Source of the DNA: an uncultured Oscillospiraceae bacterium
Lineage (GTDB): Bacteria > Bacillota > Clostridia > Oscillospirales > Oscillospiraceae
NCBI GenBank assembly: GCA_934630495.1
Contig: CAKTVW010000040.1
Coordinates: 1-21,065, forward strand
Length of the DNA stretch: 21,065 nt
Direction: 5' to 3'
Positions 14,181-21,048 of the stretch are shown piece after piece. The position numbers were made by a program, and so were the translations under genes. The notes under the pieces are model-generated. The model was not told where the DNA came from, made no database searches, and worked only from the letters and a program-made list of their open reading frames with translations. Each line of letters begins with the position of its first letter. The first letter of the stretch is position 1.

Positions 14181-15184
14181 GTCTCCCCCTCCTTGAGATA
14201 GAGCATATCATGCGACACCGGTCTGCAAAACAGGCGGCGGATCTCCGCAGTATCGCGCGTCTGTCCGAGGATCCACATCAGCTTGGCAAGCGCCGACTCC
14301 GTCGTCATGTCATACGCCTCCAAAAGCAGCAGATCGTGCTTCAGGTGGAAGCCCACATCGTACACGCCGAGGTTGCTGCCCTCGTTCTGCACCTGCGTGG
14401 TCATGACGATGGTCTTCCCGGAGTCGATCGCGCGGCGGATCACGTCAAAAAAGCCGCTCCCCTGATACGAGGGCAGGCCGCCGACGCCGTAGCTTTCAAT
14501 AATGACCGCGTCGTTCCGCTCCAGAATGTACGACAGCAGTTCGCAGTCCGTCCCCGGAATGATCTTCAGCAGGCCGACCTTGGGGTCGAGCGCATGGAAA
14601 AAGCGCGGGCGCGGCAGCGCGTCCGGGTGAATATACTCCATCAGGACGCCGTTTTGCAGCACGCCCAGCACGGGATAGTTGATACTGGAGAACGCCTGCA
14701 GGCTGGTGGTATGGGTCTTCCGCGCGCGCGTGCCGAGAATGACGCGGCCGTTGAACACGATCATCACGCCGCACAGGTCCGACACCGCACAGCGGAACGC
14801 GTCGGTCAGATTGGCCTTGGAATCCGTATTTTCAAACAGGATCGGCTTCTGCGCCCCCGTCAGCACGATGGGCTTCGGCGAATACTGCACCAAATAGGAC
14901 AGTGCGGCGGCGGTATAGGCCATGGTGTCGGTGCCGTGGGCGATCACAAAGCCGTCATACGCGTCATAATTCTCCTCGATCGCCGCCGCAATGGTCAGCC
15001 AATGCTGCGGCGTGATATTCGTGGAGTCGATGGAAAAGAGCTGTTTACACGTCACATCGCAGATCTGCGCGATCTGCGGCACGTTCTCGGTAAGCTGCTG
15101 CGGCGTCAGGACGGGCGTCAGGCCGCTGCCCGTCATCTCCGAGGCGATCGTCCCACCGGTTCCCAGCATCAGTACTTTTTTCAT
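14177..15184 (-). CDS. ansA: L-asparaginase (cytoplasmic type I-like)
   Basis: Hydrolyses asparagine to aspartate and ammonia. The 335-aa protein begins MKKVLMLGTGGTIASEM, placing the nucleophilic Thr at residue 12. The second catalytic block is AHGTDTMAYTAAAL (82-95). The ATG at 15184 follows AGGAGGAGC; the much longer frame upstream on this strand overlaps the divergent glycosyltransferase gene and is not coding. There is no signal peptide, so it should be cytoplasmic. Glutaminase side activity or a different amidase substrate cannot be excluded. It is transcribed from a promoter at 15215-15243 and is coupled to the DUF2284 gene. Confidence 0.92.
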   Translation of the reverse strand: MKKVLMLGTGGTIASEMTGSGLTPVLTPQQLTENVPQIAQICDVTCKQLFSIDSTNITPQHWLTIAAAIEENYDAYDGFVIAHGTDTMAYTAAALSYLVQYSPKPIVLTGAQKPILFENTDSKANLTDAFRCAVSDLCGVMIVFNGRVILGTRARKTHTTSLQAFSSINYPVLGVLQNGVLMEYIHPDALPRPRFFHALDPKVGLLKIIPGTDCELLSYILERNDAVIIESYGVGGLPSYQGSGFFDVIRRAIDSGKTIVMTTQVQNEGSNLGVYDVGFHLKHDLLLLEAYDMTTESALAKLMWILGQTRDTAEIRRLFCRPVSHDMLYLKEGET

Positions 15185-15214
15185 GAAGCTCCTCCTGTAT
15201 CTGATCTGGGTATT

Positions 15215-15243
15215 AGTATACCACGCACGGCGCAGTTCGACAA
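15215..15243 (-). promoter_or_regulatory. promoter of the asparaginase operon
   Basis: Minus strand: -35 TTGTCG (15243-15238), 17-base spacer, -10 TATACT (15220-15215). The start of transcription would fall about 25-30 bases ahead of the asparaginase ATG, giving a short leader. Confidence 0.7.
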
Positions 15244-15252
15244 CGTGAAATA

Positions 15253-15281
15253 TTGACAAAGTCTTCAAAATGCAATACAAT
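15253..15281 (+). promoter_or_regulatory. promoter of the glycosyltransferase gene
   Basis: Plus strand: perfect -35 TTGACA (15253-15258), 17-base spacer, -10 TACAAT (15276-15281). A TATAAT lies at 15283-15288, but its spacing to this -35 is too long. The promoter is about 10 bases from the divergent asparaginase promoter, so the two could interfere or share a regulator. Confidence 0.78.
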
Positions 15282-15340
15282 GTATAATAGCAGCTCGGAT
15301 AGCCGCGCGGCGGCGCGTCCGGGCATATGGAGGTGAGCAA

Positions 15341-16267
15341 ATGCTTTCCGTTGTGATCCCGGCATATAACGAGCAGGAGACCGTCGCGGCGGCGGCCCGC
15401 GAGATCGGCCGCGTTCTGGAGCAGGCGCAGATCGACCATGAGCTGATCTTCGTCGACGACGGATCGCGCGACCGGACCTGGCAGGAAATTCGCGCCGTCG
15501 CGGCGCAGAATGTACGCGGCGTGCATTTTTCGCGGAATTTCGGCAAGGAGGCCGCGATCTTCGCGGGACTTCAGCACAGCAAGGGCGAATGCGTGGCCGT
15601 TATCGACTGCGATCTGCAGCACCCGCCGGAGAAGCTGGTGGAAATGTACCGGCTCTGGCAGCAGGGCGTCGAGGTCGTCGAGGGCGTCAAGTCCGACCGC
15701 GGCAAGGAGAGCGGTATGCACCGCCTCGCCGCAAAGACCTTTTACGCGCTTATCAGCCGCGCGACCAAGGTGGATATGTCCCGCGCATCCGATTTTAAGC
15801 TGCTCGACCGCAAGGCCGTCAACGTGATCCTCACCATGCGGGAAAAGCGCGCCTTTTTCCGTGCGCTCTCGTCGTGGGTCGGCTTTACCACGGGCGAGGT
15901 GGCCTACGAGGTGCGCGAACGGACCGCCGGCTCGTCCAAATGGTCGACATGGTCGCTGATGAAATACGCCGTCTCCAATATCACCGCCTTTACCTCCATG
16001 CCGCTGCATCTGGTAACGGTCTTCGGCATGGTCACGCTGCTGGTATCGCTGGTGCTCGGCGTCATCGCGCTGGTGCAGAAAATCATGGGCGTCGCGCTGG
16101 GCGGCTTCACGACCGTCATTATCCTGCTGCTGTTCCTCGGCAGTCTTATCATGATAAGTCTCGGCATCATCGGCTATTACGTCGGAAATATCTACGAGGA
16201 GATCAAGGACCGTCCCCGCTATATCGTTGCCGATACCTGCGGGGGCGTCGCGGACCGAAAGGAGTAA
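15341..16267 (+). CDS. membrane-anchored family 2 glycosyltransferase (polyprenyl-phosphate type)
   Basis: GT-A fold glycosyltransferase of the dolichol/undecaprenyl-phosphate sugar transferase type, 308 aa. N-terminal features are VVIPAYNEQETV, the nucleotide-sugar site VDDGSRDRT (D39, D40) and DCDLQHPP (89-96). Two hydrophobic C-terminal segments (about 220-245 and 255-282) would anchor it to the inner face of the membrane, as in GtrB-like enzymes. It probably transfers a sugar from a nucleotide donor to a polyprenyl phosphate for cell-surface glycosylation; the sugar cannot be read from sequence. GGAGG precedes the ATG. A TetR-type regulator begins six bases after its stop, so the two form an operon. 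Confidence 0.9.
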   Translation: MLSVVIPAYNEQETVAAAAREIGRVLEQAQIDHELIFVDDGSRDRTWQEIRAVAAQNVRGVHFSRNFGKEAAIFAGLQHSKGECVAVIDCDLQHPPEKLVEMYRLWQQGVEVVEGVKSDRGKESGMHRLAAKTFYALISRATKVDMSRASDFKLLDRKAVNVILTMREKRAFFRALSSWVGFTTGEVAYEVRERTAGSSKWSTWSLMKYAVSNITAFTSMPLHLVTVFGMVTLLVSLVLGVIALVQKIMGVALGGFTTVIILLLFLGSLIMISLGIIGYYVGNIYEEIKDRPRYIVADTCGGVADRKE

Positions 16268-16273
16268 AGGCCC

Positions 16274-16840
16274 ATGCCCTCATTTACCAAAAGAGCCATA
16301 CGGGAATCCTTCCTGAAGCTGCTCAATCAGCGGCCGATCAGCCAGATCACCGTCAAGGACGTGGTGGAGGACTGCGGCATCAATCGAAATTCGTTTTATT
16401 ACCACTATCAGGACCTCCCCGCGCTGATCGAGGAGGTGATCCGCGACGAGACCGACCGGATCGTCGCCGAGGGCGTGCAGGCGGAATCCATCGAGGCATG
16501 TCTGGACATTGCGATCGATTTCGCTCTGAAAAACCGCCTTGCGGTGCTGCACATCTGCGCGTCGTCGAGCCGCGAGGCCTACGAGCGGCAGCTCGCCGCC
16601 ACCTGCGAATACGCGGTCGGGAGCTTTTTGGACAAGATCTTGGACGGCCACGCCCTCGACCCGGAGGACCACGCGGTGCTGATCCAGTATTTCAAATGCG
16701 AGCTGTACGGGCAGATCATGGACTGGCTGAACGACGGGATGCGATATGACATCCGTAAGCGCTTTCATCGCCTCTGCGAGCTGCTGGAGGGCAACGCCGA
16801 GCACGCCATCCGTTACAGTCTGGAGACCCGTCCGCAATAA
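16274..16840 (+). CDS. TetR/AcrR-type transcriptional regulator
   Basis: A 188-aa regulator with an N-terminal helix-turn-helix: PISQITVKDVVEDCGINRNS followed by FYYHYQD (about residues 21-47), the standard TetR pattern. The C-terminal part is helical with two Cys residues (HICASS, YFKCEL) and would bind the effector or dimerise. AAAGGAG spans the end of the preceding gene. TetR proteins usually repress nearby genes; candidates are the glycosyltransferase ahead of it and the GH13 gene after it. No clear operator palindrome was found. Effector unknown. Confidence 0.9.
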   Translation: MPSFTKRAIRESFLKLLNQRPISQITVKDVVEDCGINRNSFYYHYQDLPALIEEVIRDETDRIVAEGVQAESIEACLDIAIDFALKNRLAVLHICASSSREAYERQLAATCEYAVGSFLDKILDGHALDPEDHAVLIQYFKCELYGQIMDWLNDGMRYDIRKRFHRLCELLEGNAEHAIRYSLETRPQ

Positions 16841-16856
16841 ATCACGCGATCCGTGT

Positions 16857-16887
16857 ACGCCCCGTCCGCCTCATGCCGACGGGGCGT
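16857..16887 (+). terminator. hairpin between the TetR gene and the GH13 gene
   Basis: ACGCCCCGTC and GACGGGGCGT form a perfect 10-bp stem with an 11-base loop, 16 bases after the TetR stop. There is no T run, so it may be an attenuating or RNA-stabilising hairpin rather than a full intrinsic terminator. Confidence 0.5.
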
Positions 16888-16925
16888 GCGCGTTACGCAA
16901 TACAAACCGAAAAGGAGAATGCTTT

Positions 16926-18209
16926 ATGGCCCTTATGACCGACCCCGCGCTCCGTCGGAGCGTGATCTATGAGATCTATGTCCGCAGCCACACGCCGGAG
17001 GGCACCTTCCGCGCGATCGAGCCGGACCTCGACCGCATTCGTGCGCTCGGCGTGGACATCGTCTGGTTTATGCCCATCCACCCGATCGGTGAAGAAAACA
17101 AAAAAGGCTCTCTCGGCTGCCCCTATGCCAACCGCGATTACCGCACCGTCAATCCCGAATACGGCAGCATGGAGGACTTCGTGCATCTGGTCGACGCCAT
17201 CCACGCGCACGGAATGAAATGCATCATCGACGTCGTATACAACCACACCTCGCCGGATTCCACGCTCGTGCGGGAGCATCCGGAGTTTTTCTACCGCAAG
17301 CCCGACGGAAAACGCGGCAACAAGGTCGGAGACTGGACGGACGTCGTCGACCTCGACTACAACGCGGAGGCGCTGTGGGATTATCAGATCGAGTCGCTCT
17401 GTTACTGGGCAAAATATGTCGACGGCTTCCGCTGCGACGTCGCAAGCACCGTTCCGGCGGCGTTCTGGATGCAGGCACGGGAGGCGGTCGAGCGCGTCAG
17501 GCCGAACGCGATCTGGCTGGGCGAAAGCGTGCACTTGGCGCACATCCGCGCGTTCCGGGAGCAGGGCTTCTACGCGGCAACCGACACGGAGCTGTTTGAT
17601 GCTTTCGACATTCTCTATCCCTACGACCTCTGGCCGCTGTACGAGGACTGCACGGAGGGCCGTGCGCCCCTCAGCCGCTTCTTTGCCGCGGTCGATTATC
17701 AGGAGGTCAGCTTCCGAACGGAATACAACAAGCTCCGCTGTCTGGAAAACCACGACCAGCGCCGCGCGGCGGACCGCTTCGGCACGGGCGCGCCGCTTAT
17801 GGCGTGGACGGCGCTGTGCTATTTCATGAAGGGAACGACGCTCATTTATGCCGGGCAGGAGGTCTGCGCCGCGCATACGCCGTCCCTCTTTGAGCGCGAA
17901 CCGATCGACTGGACGGCCGGAACGGACATCGGCGCTTATCTGGCGCGGCTTTCCGCGATCAAGAAGCGTCTGCCGACGGACGATCTGTTCCGCATCGAGG
18001 CGGACGATGCGCAGGGGATCGTCACGGCGTCGTATCGCGGCCCGCACGGGCAGGCGGTCGGCGTGTTCCCGCTGAACGGAACCCCCGGAGCCGTTGCCGT
18101 TCCGCTCACCGACGGCGTGTACCGCGACGCGCTGTCCGATACCGACGTCGCCGTCAGCGGCGGCAGGCTTGCCGTTGAAGACAAAGCCGTGATCCTGCTG
18201 TGCGACTAA
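16926..18209 (+). CDS. GH13 alpha-amylase-family glycosidase, intracellular
   Basis: TIM-barrel glycoside hydrolase family 13 enzyme, 427 aa. All four conserved regions are present: DVVYNHTS (102-109), GFRCDVAS with nucleophile D171, IWLGES with acid/base E200, and CLENHDQ with D277. The ATG at 16926 lies behind AAAAGGAGAATGCTTT. There is no signal peptide, so it works inside the cell, probably on short malto-oligosaccharides, trehalose- or sucrose-type substrates or glycogen fragments. Subfamily is not decidable from the motifs alone. The C-terminal part (about 350-427) is a small beta domain. It has no partner sugar-transport genes next to it. Confidence 0.9.
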   Translation: MALMTDPALRRSVIYEIYVRSHTPEGTFRAIEPDLDRIRALGVDIVWFMPIHPIGEENKKGSLGCPYANRDYRTVNPEYGSMEDFVHLVDAIHAHGMKCIIDVVYNHTSPDSTLVREHPEFFYRKPDGKRGNKVGDWTDVVDLDYNAEALWDYQIESLCYWAKYVDGFRCDVASTVPAAFWMQAREAVERVRPNAIWLGESVHLAHIRAFREQGFYAATDTELFDAFDILYPYDLWPLYEDCTEGRAPLSRFFAAVDYQEVSFRTEYNKLRCLENHDQRRAADRFGTGAPLMAWTALCYFMKGTTLIYAGQEVCAAHTPSLFEREPIDWTAGTDIGAYLARLSAIKKRLPTDDLFRIEADDAQGIVTASYRGPHGQAVGVFPLNGTPGAVAVPLTDGVYRDALSDTDVAVSGGRLAVEDKAVILLCD

Positions 18210-18398
18210 GCGGCTGAACGCCGAATGCCCCGCGCAAGCGCGAGTTGCCGCGTCAGGCTGTCAAAAAAGCCCGATTTTCTTAAATCCGGCGCCAAGCCAA
18301 CGCCTCCCTTTACACAAGGAGGACGTTTGCGGCGCACAATGTATAGGAATCGTCAAGTCCATCACGTCAAAAGCATCCGATACAATTATGAAACGATC
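18210..18398. other. gene-free stretch after the GH13 gene
   Basis: No gene is supported. It includes CAGGCTGTCAAAAA at 18242, matching a segment at 13631. It also includes an imperfect hairpin at 18299-18327 (AACG-CCTCC against GGAGG-A-CGTT) that may end the GH13 transcript although it lacks a T run. The last bases (GATCTAATACTG) lead into repeat copy 2. Confidence 0.5.
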
Positions 18399-18497
18399 TA
18401 ATACTGATTCTTGATTAAAAGATTTAATCAAGAATCCCGTGTGCTACGCACACTCGCATCGTGCGAAAGCACGCTGCGCCGTCTCATGCAGAATCTG
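18399..18497 (+). repeat. structured dispersed repeat, copy 2 (3'-truncated)
   Basis: These 99 bases are identical to the first 99 bases of copy 3: the ATACT end, hairpin 1 with perfect 14-bp arms, hairpin 2, hairpin 3 with its GAAA loop, and the left arm AGAATCTG of the last structure. The copy stops exactly there, and the following bases (CGGACCGGAGGT) contain the ribosome binding site of the lipoprotein gene at 18520. The missing part is the three-way-junction end. Confidence 0.93.
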
Positions 18498-18519
18498 CGG
18501 ACCGGAGGTAAAATAAAAA

Positions 18520-19233
18520 ATGAAATTCCGACACTTTTTCGTATGCATCCTTCTGATACTCATAACGTTTACTTTTGCGGCCTGCCGAAAGGAGGTAAAA
18601 CCGGACCTGACCGATAAATATGGGAACAGTTCGGTTTCCGATGATTCGGTCCCGTTATCGCAAATCATCACCAAAGCGTACTCTTTGCAGGAGCTGACGG
18701 ATTTTTTCGGAGAGGTATCCGCAAACGAGACCTGTACCATGGAACAGAGCGCGGGCACGCCGGACTTGACCTTCGAGACGGTAAACCAAAAATATCCCGC
18801 CGAGTGCCTTCGGAAAAACGGATATTCCGTTTACAAGGTGGCGGAGGGCGGTTACTTTTATGTGTTCTGGGCCAACGAGCTTGATTCGCTTTCTAACCAA
18901 GACGCCGACGCAACGGAGCGCACCGCAATTCCGTATTTCACGGCATATATCTCCTCGCTGAGAAGTGCGGATGATTTTGATTCCATTCGCGAAGGAAGCA
19001 GCACCGCCGCCGATGTCGCCGAGATCGACCCTGCCTTTGAGCTTGTATTGCTTATGTCGAGCAAAACGGCATCATACAGTCTTTTGAACGACGGGTCCAT
19101 CCTTGAAATATGCTATTACGACGACCAAGGCTTTACGTCCAGAAGCGACTTGGTCGTAAAAAGCAAGCAGCTCATCGAAAAGGAGCTGTGCCCCGCAAAA
19201 TTGGCGACGATCCTCGAATCAGATCTGCCGTGA
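18520..19233 (+). CDS. lipoprotein, unknown function (237 aa)
   Basis: The N-terminus MKFRHFFVCILLILITFTFA ends in a lipobox (FAAC, C22), so this should be an exported lipoprotein anchored on the outer face of the membrane. After a charged linker comes a folded region with the motif KYPAECLRKNG (about 87-97), then SADDFDSIREGSS and AADVAEIDP. The same motif order appears in the lipoprotein at 19932-20468, so the two are paralogues. GGAGGT lies 10 bases upstream of the ATG, just past truncated repeat copy 2. The gene is clearly lower in G+C than the eut genes. The G-x-S...DV..IDP pattern recalls small BamE/SmpA-like folds, but this is only a resemblance. Confidence 0.82.
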   Translation: MKFRHFFVCILLILITFTFAACRKEVKPDLTDKYGNSSVSDDSVPLSQIITKAYSLQELTDFFGEVSANETCTMEQSAGTPDLTFETVNQKYPAECLRKNGYSVYKVAEGGYFYVFWANELDSLSNQDADATERTAIPYFTAYISSLRSADDFDSIREGSSTAADVAEIDPAFELVLLMSSKTASYSLLNDGSILEICYYDDQGFTSRSDLVVKSKQLIEKELCPAKLATILESDLP

Positions 19234-19297
19234 AGCATCCCCCCGACAAAGGTTATTATGAAGCCCGGCCAAGCTGAGAAGAAAGGAGACAGACACC

Positions 19298-19774
19298 ATG
19301 AAAAAAATGCTTGCATTCCTGTTTGCTGCAGTGATTCTTCTTTCCGCATGTTCCGGCGGCCATCAATTTACGGTCGGCGAATCGATAAGCAATATTAACA
19401 GTCAACACGCGCCGTATATCTCTATCAACACCTTATCTGCATACAAAATCAGCGAAAACTATTTCGTGACCGTAGACGACGGCGATACGATTCAGAAGTT
19501 GGCAGAATTTTCTCCTGATCGAACATGCCGCCGTATCCAAGGATTTGATTTGATAAAAAATGATGATATCCATCCGTTTTTGAACGCCGATTTTAACAAA
19601 CTGACCGAAGAACTCGGTCAGCCTCATGCCGATGTCGGAAGCGGCCTTTATATTCCCGCTTACATTACCGAAAATGCTGAGCTTATATGCTTTGAGCTTG
19701 AAAATGAGATCGTTGTTGAGGTTATCCGGCGCGATCTCTTAACAGGCGAAATCGTCGACCGTGTCAGCCGCTAG
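19298..19774 (+). CDS. small lipoprotein, unknown function (158 aa)
   Basis: Begins MKKMLAFLFAAVILLSAC, a short signal peptide with lipobox LSAC and lipidated C18. The mature part includes FNKLTEELGQPHADVGSG followed by LYIPAYITENAELICFELEN. This is a pattern I have seen in uncharacterised Firmicute lipoproteins, where the LGxPhaDvGSG loop recalls BamE-like domains. AAAGGAG precedes the ATG by 9 bases. It lies 64 bases after the first lipoprotein gene, on the same strand and with the same lower G+C content. It does not share the KYPxECLRKxG motif of its two neighbours, so it belongs to a different family. Confidence 0.82.
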   Translation: MKKMLAFLFAAVILLSACSGGHQFTVGESISNINSQHAPYISINTLSAYKISENYFVTVDDGDTIQKLAEFSPDRTCRRIQGFDLIKNDDIHPFLNADFNKLTEELGQPHADVGSGLYIPAYITENAELICFELENEIVVEVIRRDLLTGEIVDRVSR

Positions 19775-19931
19775 GCGAAGCTTTATCCGCGAAGCGCTAT
19801 TCAAGTCACCATGTATCAAACGCGGAGTCGGAGTTTCCGTTTTTGAGAAAGAGGAATGCCCCCGGATATGATCGTCAGCCGTTCCGTGATAGCCCACCGA
19901 ACGATACTGTAGAAAGTTGAGGTTTTCTGTC
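19775..19931 (+). other. intergenic gap within the lipoprotein cluster
   Basis: A gap of about 157 bases. It holds a small CGGA-GTT-TCCG hairpin followed by five T residues (about 19826-19841), a weak terminator candidate for the 19298 gene. I found no convincing promoter for the next gene. Confidence 0.35.
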
Positions 19932-20468
19932 ATGCGTTTCAAAAAATATCTCTTTTTAATTGCAATGGCGGCACTCTTATTTTTAAGCTGCTCGTGCGCG
20001 AAAGGCGGGAAAATTGAAATATCCCCATCGGATAAGAGCTTGGTCGACTTGGCATCCACGACCTACGATACGCAGGAGCTGTCGAACATAATAAGCTTTA
20101 ACGGCACCATGCGTGAATTAAACGACAAATATCCTATCGAATGTTTAAGGAAAGACGGCGACATATATCGAGTATCCTACCTTGGACAGGACTGTATTGC
20201 CGTGCTCCAATTTGACTCCTCAGGAAATGCAATTGTAGGGAATATTCATACAGCCCAGCTATTAAGATCCGACTTTGACGAACTGGCCGAAGGCCGGTCG
20301 TTAGACGATGTAATGCAGCTTGATCCTAATGGCGATTACGGATTCCTCTATACCGGCAGAAATGACGTTCCGAGGGTGTCTTCTCACTATACCAAAGACG
20401 GGTACCGGATCACCATCGCCTATGATGCCTCAAATATCATCACCGACATAAACGAAGAGCCGGTGTGA
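19932..20468 (+). CDS. lipoprotein, paralogue of the 18520 gene (178 aa)
   Basis: I choose the ATG at 19932 over the TTG at 19917 because it gives a normal signal peptide: MRFKKYLFLIAMAALLFLSC, with lipidation at C20 or C22. The mature protein has KYPIECLRKDG followed by IYRVSYLGQDCIAV, then RSDFDELAEGRSLDDVMQLDP. These match, in order, KYPAECLRKNG, SADDFDSIREGSS and VAEIDP of the lipoprotein at 18520-19233. It is therefore a shorter paralogue. A GAGG lies about 9 bases ahead. The stop is followed 17 bases later by repeat copy 3. The ligand or partner is unknown. Confidence 0.82.
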   Translation: MRFKKYLFLIAMAALLFLSCSCAKGGKIEISPSDKSLVDLASTTYDTQELSNIISFNGTMRELNDKYPIECLRKDGDIYRVSYLGQDCIAVLQFDSSGNAIVGNIHTAQLLRSDFDELAEGRSLDDVMQLDPNGDYGFLYTGRNDVPRVSSHYTKDGYRITIAYDASNIITDINEEPV

Positions 20469-20484
20469 GGCTGATCTGACAATC

Positions 20485-20639
20485 TAATACTGATTCTTGA
20501 TTAAAAGATTTAATCAAGAATCCCGTGTGCTACGCACACTCGCATCGTGCGAAAGCACGCTGCGCCGTCTCATGCAGAATCTGACGCGCCCTTGGCGCTA
20601 TAAAAAGCTTTTCAAGCTTTTTAACAGATTCTAGTATAA
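20485..20639 (+). repeat. structured dispersed repeat, copy 3 (full length)
   Basis: Complete 155-bp copy in the same orientation as copies 1 and 2, with every stem perfect. The stems are ATACT/AGTAT ends, GATTCTTGATTAAA/TTTAATCAAGAATC, GTGTGC/GCACAC, CGTGC-GAAA-GCACG, AGAATCTG/CAGATTCT, GCGCC/GGCGC and TAAAAAGCTT/AAGCTTTTTA. It lies 16 bases beyond the last lipoprotein gene. I see no target-site duplication: the bases on either side (GACAATC, CCATCAG) do not match. Confidence 0.95.
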
Positions 20640-21013
20640 CCATCAGCTTCGGCATAAGGGCGGTCTAACTGCTCGACCGACTGCCGCCGACATTCTCTAC
20701 ACTTGTTCCCCCGCCACCCGTCGAGCGGCTGTTGGTCAGCGGCATTTCCGGCCCCACCCGCCGGGTTGTAAATAACTTAATTATGTCGAAAATTCTCCCC
20801 ATTTTTCATTCCGATGTCGTAGCCGTCGGCGACCCTGCCGCTTTACGGAAGCAACATACCTCTTGCGAATGCATCAGCTCTGATAGGGCGATATGCGCAG
20901 TCGTTTCTGCGTCCGAAATTCGCGGCGCGATGCCCACATCGGCCCGCCGTACGCACCTTCATTTGATGCGTAGGGCGGGGTGACCTCACCCAATGTCACT
21001 AAGTTAAGAAAGG
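20640..21013. other. gene-free stretch, probably decayed sequence
   Basis: No gene is supported on either strand. A minus-strand reading near 20935-21010 contains LVTLGEVTPPYASNEG and GGPMWAS. From memory this is a stretch that recurs in spurious ORFs of related Clostridia, pointing to a repetitive or structured non-coding sequence. The segment GTACGCACC...GATGCGTAGGGCGGGGTGACC is part of it. No tRNA or promoter was recognised. Confidence 0.45.
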
Positions 21014-21048
21014 CTGGGTCTCGCGGAAATGCGGGGCCCGGTTTTTTT
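21014..21048 (+). terminator. strong intrinsic terminator
   Basis: CTGGGTCTCGC pairs with GCGGGGCCCGG over 11 positions (three G-U pairs), with a 6-base loop and seven T residues after the stem. It would stop rightward transcripts coming from the lipoprotein region or from a short RNA in the preceding stretch. Confidence 0.85.

Noticed and set aside
15185..16009. N-terminal extension of the asparaginase to 610 aa
   Set aside because: The extra 275 codons overlap the GT2 gene in antisense and cross two promoters. The family start (MKKVLMLGTGGTIAS) has its own AGGAGGAGC site at 15184.
10917..20639. CRISPR array formed by the repeated units
   Set aside because: There are only three widely separated 155-bp copies, with no short regular repeats or spacers and no cas genes.
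20485..20639. Target-site duplication around the full-length repeat
   Set aside because: Flanking bases of copies 1 and 3 show no matching direct repeats, so transposon-type insertion is not supported by this mark.
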